Source: Pirellulaceae bacterium (GTDB lineage: Bacteria; Planctomycetota; Planctomycetia; Pirellulales; Pirellulaceae). From it: a stretch of DNA of 37,858 bases. The stretch spans positions 1 through 37,858 of the forward strand of contig JAUXWY010000262.1 of the NCBI GenBank assembly GCA_030681235.1, read 5' to 3'. Below, one piece after another: positions 34,858-37,858 of this stretch. The position numbers and the translations under genes are program-made. Below the pieces are notes generated by a model. The model made no database searches. It saw only the letters and a program-made list of their open reading frames with translations, and was not told the DNA's origin. Numbering within the stretch: the first letter of the stretch is position 1; every line of letters begins with the position of its first letter.

Positions 34858-35324
34858 TTAGTGGTCCGGCGATTATGGCAATCGCCCGTCAGGCTGTCAA
34901 CCGTGCCCGCCGCCGGCTAAAGCCCGATACCGCGAAGGGAAGCGCCCCGAATGCCGGAGGCAGCGGGCCGAGCCGGTCGTACCGCCGAGAAACTACCTCT
35001 CGTGAGCAACTCCGCTACAAAATGCCTGCGGACGGTCGTTCCCACGGATGGCAAAGCCGAACTGCGGATGAAAACTCGCCTGACCCGTCCTTGTCCAACA
35101 ACCCTTGTCTAAAGACCGACATCGTATGTAAACGGAGTTTTTAAGAAGCCGTATGCGTCGAACGTATTCATCCGCAATTCGGTCATGCCATCCGCGGCCC
35201 GTCCGCCAACCATCCAAATGGTCGTGGGTCCACATATTTTGAATTTTTCATTCTTCAATAATCATTAATCATTCAACCGCGAGCTCCAGTCGGACGATTC
35301 GAGGTTCGCTGGGCCGGTTGGCGT
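34858..35324. repeat. Intergenic region with long inverted repeat (35028-35206)
   Basis: No gene is supported. Arms 35028-35072 and 35167-35206 are imperfect inverted copies sharing CGGATGGCA, CCGAAnTGCGGATGAA and GCGGACGG. They enclose about 95 bases. This resembles a small non-autonomous palindromic element. Confidence 0.7.
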
Positions 35325-36629
35325 TTAAGCCGCGCGGCGAGTGGTTGCGGGCGGCTTCGCGTCCGCTGCTGGGAAGGGAATCGTCGCCGGGGATTTCGCG
35401 GGAGCCGCCGAGCGCTTTTGACAGGCGGCCAATTCCGGGACGATCTCCGCTCCTAACCTCGCGACTCGTTCCGCATAGTCTTGGAATCGATATTCGGTCT
35501 GCACGCGAGCCTTGGCCACTTGCCGGACTTGGTCATAAGCGGCCGGATTGTTCACGACTTGAGCGATGATCTGTTCGACCTTGGCGTAGTCTCCGAACGG
35601 AATGACAAATCCTGCGTCCGAACGAATGGCTTCGGGTGCCCCACCCGCTTGGTCAAAGGCGATGATCGGAATCTCGGCGGCCATCGCTTCATGAATCACA
35701 CAGGGGAACGGATCCACGCGCGACGTCATCAAGAATCCATCACCACCGACAAAGTATTTTTCTACACTGTCTCGTTCACCCACAAAATGCACAAAGTCCT
35801 TTGCAGGCGAGTAGCCCAAGTCCAAATCCACAAAGTGTTTGGTCGAATGCCGACCTGCGTATCCGCCGCCGATCCAAACAAAATGAACAGGTCGCTGCGA
35901 ACCGCGCGGCTTCGCGTGCCAATAGCGGGCAATGCTGGCGAAGTGATCGATCCCTTTCCGCATGTCCAACGTGCCGCAACCCAGCATGATCACGGCATCT
36001 TGCGGCAAGCCAAACTCGGCGCGGATCTCTTGCCGAGCCTGCGCGCGTTCAAAACGTTGACCAAACGATGCGTCCAACAGACCCTGTGGAAAGATCACAT
36101 CCTTGCCGGCAGGAATCGGAGCCATTTGATCGGCCGAACGACGCACGATTTCGGCTGGGAAGATAATCTTGGCACTGAGATCGTAAACCGATCGATAGTC
36201 TTCGGTGGAGTAACTCGCAGGTAGCTCGTGCACCAAATAGATCGTGGGCAAGTTGTAACGCTGGAGCGCCTGGGCCATGAAGCGCGACTCCATCGAATTG
36301 CACAACACCAGGGTCGGCTTGCGACGGTCCAATTGGCGAACAAAACGACCAATCGCATAATTGAGCTTCCACGAGGCTTGTCGTTTCAGATTCAAGCAAG
36401 TCACATGCGACCGAGTCCCAAACTCGCGATAGATCGGCCCAGGGTTATGCAACAGCGTGTAACGATTCAAGTCGTAGTTTTGCTTGAAGTGTTCCAGCAG
36501 CTGGGCAATGATCTTCGGAGCGCCGGTCCGGGACGCCTCGTGCGAAATGACGACCAAGTTGACAGGATGCACCGGTCGAGGCGGCTTGTTCGAGCGTTTC
36601 CAAAACTTGAGCTGCTTCAAAAGTTTCAT
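35325..36629 (-). CDS. Family 4 glycosyltransferase
   Basis: A 434-residue protein from ATG 36629 (AGGA about 10 bases upstream); an in-frame start at 36728 would add 33 unlikely residues. It has a GT-B fold. The N-terminal domain holds VNLVVISHEASRTGAPKI, as in nucleotide-sugar transferases that begin SHEASRTGAP. The C-terminal donor-binding domain has MLGCGTLDMRKGIDHF, FVWIGGGY and the E-x7-E region FPCVIHEAMAAEIPIIAFDQ followed by AGGAPEAI. It probably adds a sugar to a surface polysaccharide; donor and acceptor are unknown. The Ala/Pro-rich C-terminal tail is low complexity. Confidence 0.88.
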   Translation of the reverse strand: MKLLKQLKFWKRSNKPPRPVHPVNLVVISHEASRTGAPKIIAQLLEHFKQNYDLNRYTLLHNPGPIYREFGTRSHVTCLNLKRQASWKLNYAIGRFVRQLDRRKPTLVLCNSMESRFMAQALQRYNLPTIYLVHELPASYSTEDYRSVYDLSAKIIFPAEIVRRSADQMAPIPAGKDVIFPQGLLDASFGQRFERAQARQEIRAEFGLPQDAVIMLGCGTLDMRKGIDHFASIARYWHAKPRGSQRPVHFVWIGGGYAGRHSTKHFVDLDLGYSPAKDFVHFVGERDSVEKYFVGGDGFLMTSRVDPFPCVIHEAMAAEIPIIAFDQAGGAPEAIRSDAGFVIPFGDYAKVEQIIAQVVNNPAAYDQVRQVAKARVQTEYRFQDYAERVARLGAEIVPELAACQKRSAAPAKSPATIPFPAADAKPPATTRRAA

Positions 36630-36963
36630 GTTCTTGGTTCCTGCGAAATAGCCGCTTCCCGTATCCAGAAGAATTGCGGGCCCACCCCAGCACCCCAAAA
36701 CAGGATCGTGGGTAGCGGACGTTATCAAGGCACCGAGGTTTCGGCCAAGATCATTGCACGGCCTGTGCTAGCATGTCGCATGTTTGACTTTCGAGTTGGC
36801 GGGGGCTAAGCTAAGAAGTCGCTGCAGGCGAGTGGGATGCTGAAGAGGGCTTTTTCACACTCCCGCCGGCTGAAGCCGGGACACCAGCGCTCGCTAAATC
36901 GCGGCGATTTCGAATTCACGGGTCCTGTTCAACGACCGATCGTCACTCCTAAAGGCATTGCCC
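36630..36963. repeat. Intergenic region with a single arm of the dispersed 35-nt repeat (36864-36898)
   Basis: There is no gene. 36864-36898 matches the right arm of the element at 15181-15215 with a few differences (GCCGGGACACCAGCGCTCGC in place of GCCGGTACACCAGCGCTTGC). It is preceded by TTTTTCACACTCC, which also precedes the copies at 37.8 kb. Confidence 0.8.
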
Positions 36964-37665
36964 ATGTCTCGTACTCAAGCTCCCCCGTCCATTCTTGGAC
37001 GCCGTCGATTCATGCAAGCTCTCAGTGGCGGGCTGGCCTGCACGCTTCCAGGTTGGGCAGTGGCTGCGAACGGCTTGTGGATGCCCGACGAGGACTTGCC
37101 GCTAACGCCGACGCAAACCGAAGGCCCGTTTTATCCGGAAACGGCCATCGAGCAGCAACTGTTCAACGACACGGATCTCAGCCAAAAAATCGCGGGCCAC
37201 GAATTTGCCAAAGGCCAATTGGTGGTCGTCAAAGGCATCGTCACCGATCAACGCGGAAAGCCACTTGCGGGATCCGTGGTCGAAGTGTGGCAAGCCTGCG
37301 CGTCGGGGCGATACCACCACTCTCGCGACGAATCCAACCCGTTGCTGTTGGACAACAACTTCCAGTTTTGGGGACGAGCGATCACCGGTGAAGATGGCAA
37401 GTATTCGTTCAAGACGATTATCCCAGGCAAATATCCCGGTCGCATGGGTCGGCACATTCATTATCGCATCGACAGCCCGCAGCACCAACGGTTGGTCACG
37501 CAGTGTTACTTCTCCGAATACGGCGAGGACAACAGCAAAGACGGGATCTATCGCCAATTGGACGCGAAGCAACGCGAACAAGTCACGGTTCAGTTGGACA
37601 AACCCTCGGATCAGGCGCAACCCTGGAGCGGTTCGTTCCACATCGTGATGGGAAAAGCGTCTTAA
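36964..37665 (+). CDS. Tat-exported intradiol ring-cleavage dioxygenase
   Basis: A 233-residue protein. The ATG at 36964 gives an N-terminus with the twin-arginine motif GRRRFMQALSGGLACTLPG, indicating folded export. The intradiol dioxygenase core (protocatechuate 3,4-dioxygenase type) holds TEGPFYP, VVEVWQACASGRYHH and GKYPGRMGRHIHYRI. The four expected Fe(III) ligands are Tyr117, Tyr157, His164 and His166. The loop between Tyr157 and His164 is shorter than in classical PcaH. The substrate is an aromatic diol that cannot be named. It is monocistronic and lies between copies of the dispersed repeat. Confidence 0.88.
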   Translation: MSRTQAPPSILGRRRFMQALSGGLACTLPGWAVAANGLWMPDEDLPLTPTQTEGPFYPETAIEQQLFNDTDLSQKIAGHEFAKGQLVVVKGIVTDQRGKPLAGSVVEVWQACASGRYHHSRDESNPLLLDNNFQFWGRAITGEDGKYSFKTIIPGKYPGRMGRHIHYRIDSPQHQRLVTQCYFSEYGEDNSKDGIYRQLDAKQREQVTVQLDKPSDQAQPWSGSFHIVMGKAS

Positions 37666-37694
37666 GAAGATTCGGGAATTCGGAATGGGGCCGG

Positions 37695-37858
37695 TTTAGC
37701 GAGCGCTGGTGTACCGGCTTTAGCCGGAGGGGCGCTGAAAAGAGATCTTTCACACTACCGCCGGCTAAAGCCGGTACACCAGCGCTTGCTCAAGAGGTCT
37801 TTCACACTCCTGCCGGCTGAAGCCGGTACACCAGCGCTTGCTAAAGAGATCTTTCACA
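37695..37858. repeat. Array of the dispersed 35-nt repeat, continuing past the window
   Basis: One inverted arm (37695-37727) is followed by direct arms at 37759 and 37811, a 52-base period, joined by TCTTTCACACT linkers. The first two form a palindrome like that at 15116-15215. The window ends inside the next linker. Confidence 0.85.

Noticed and set aside
34752-35144. 130-residue open frame opposite tRNA-Glu
   Set aside because: It is antisense to the tRNA and continues into repeat DNA; there is no start signal or family.
37695-37858. Possible CRISPR array from regularly spaced repeats
   Set aside because: The spacers are near-identical to one another (TCTTTCACACT linkers), the repeats are degenerate, the family also occurs singly and inverted elsewhere, and no cas gene is present.

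Overview
The window looks like a chromosome segment of a planctomycete, probably Pirellulales-like. The reasons are the gene types (squalene-oxidase-repeat protein, giant TPR protein, KDO/LPS genes beside a secreted glycoside hydrolase, a chlamydia/spirochaete-type V-ATPase with a DUF2764 gene, DUF3309, a Tat-exported intradiol dioxygenase), weak or absent Shine-Dalgarno sites on many genes, and dense families of short palindromic intergenic repeats. No species can be named from sequence alone.

Layout. 1-14.6 kb: the 3' part of a squalene-oxidase-repeat gene; a 1687-residue TPR protein with an embedded C39-type cysteine peptidase domain; then a leftward block of a large secreted GH2 glycosidase, an orphan sugar-binding protein, a KdsD-type SIS-CBS isomerase and an MsbA-like ABC exporter. 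15.4-22.9 kb: a compact V-type ATPase operon (B-D-I-K-E-DUF2764-A), circularly permuted relative to the usual E-DUF2764-A-B-D-I-K order, whose proteolipid keeps the side chains that bind Na+ in Enterococcus. 22.9-25.1 kb: small genes (DUF3309, a pRiA4b ORF-3-like protein, a zinc-ribbon membrane protein) and two gene remnants, one of them the tail of a type I restriction specificity subunit.

25.2-34.8 kb: a genomic island of about 9.6 kb. Its right edge is the 3' end of a tRNA-Glu(CTC) gene. The last 11 bases of that tRNA plus its downstream flank recur at the left edge (62 of 64 positions identical next to the tRNA end). The cargo is visibly more A+T-rich than its surroundings. The right edge holds broken genes: a serine-recombinase N-terminus spliced out of frame to a YgjP-type metallopeptidase, and an HTH fragment. 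No intact integrase is visible.

The main discovery candidate is inside the island. A 1272-residue protein carries a sigma54-activator-type AAA+ domain with a degenerate GAFTGA loop (GTFNDA), behind two copies of an unrecognised module of about 200 residues at a constant offset of 341 residues. It is flanked on both sides by sigma54 (-24/-12) promoter sequences reading outward. A perfect one (TGGCAC-N5-TTGCT) precedes an MFS-like membrane protein gene followed by a helical protein of unknown function. A one-mismatch site precedes a divergent gene for a secreted protein. I infer a self-contained sensor-activator-effector cassette; its job (stress response, defence or transport) is not known.

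34.9-37.9 kb: a GT4 glycosyltransferase, an intradiol dioxygenase, and an array of a dispersed 35-nt repeat that runs off the window.
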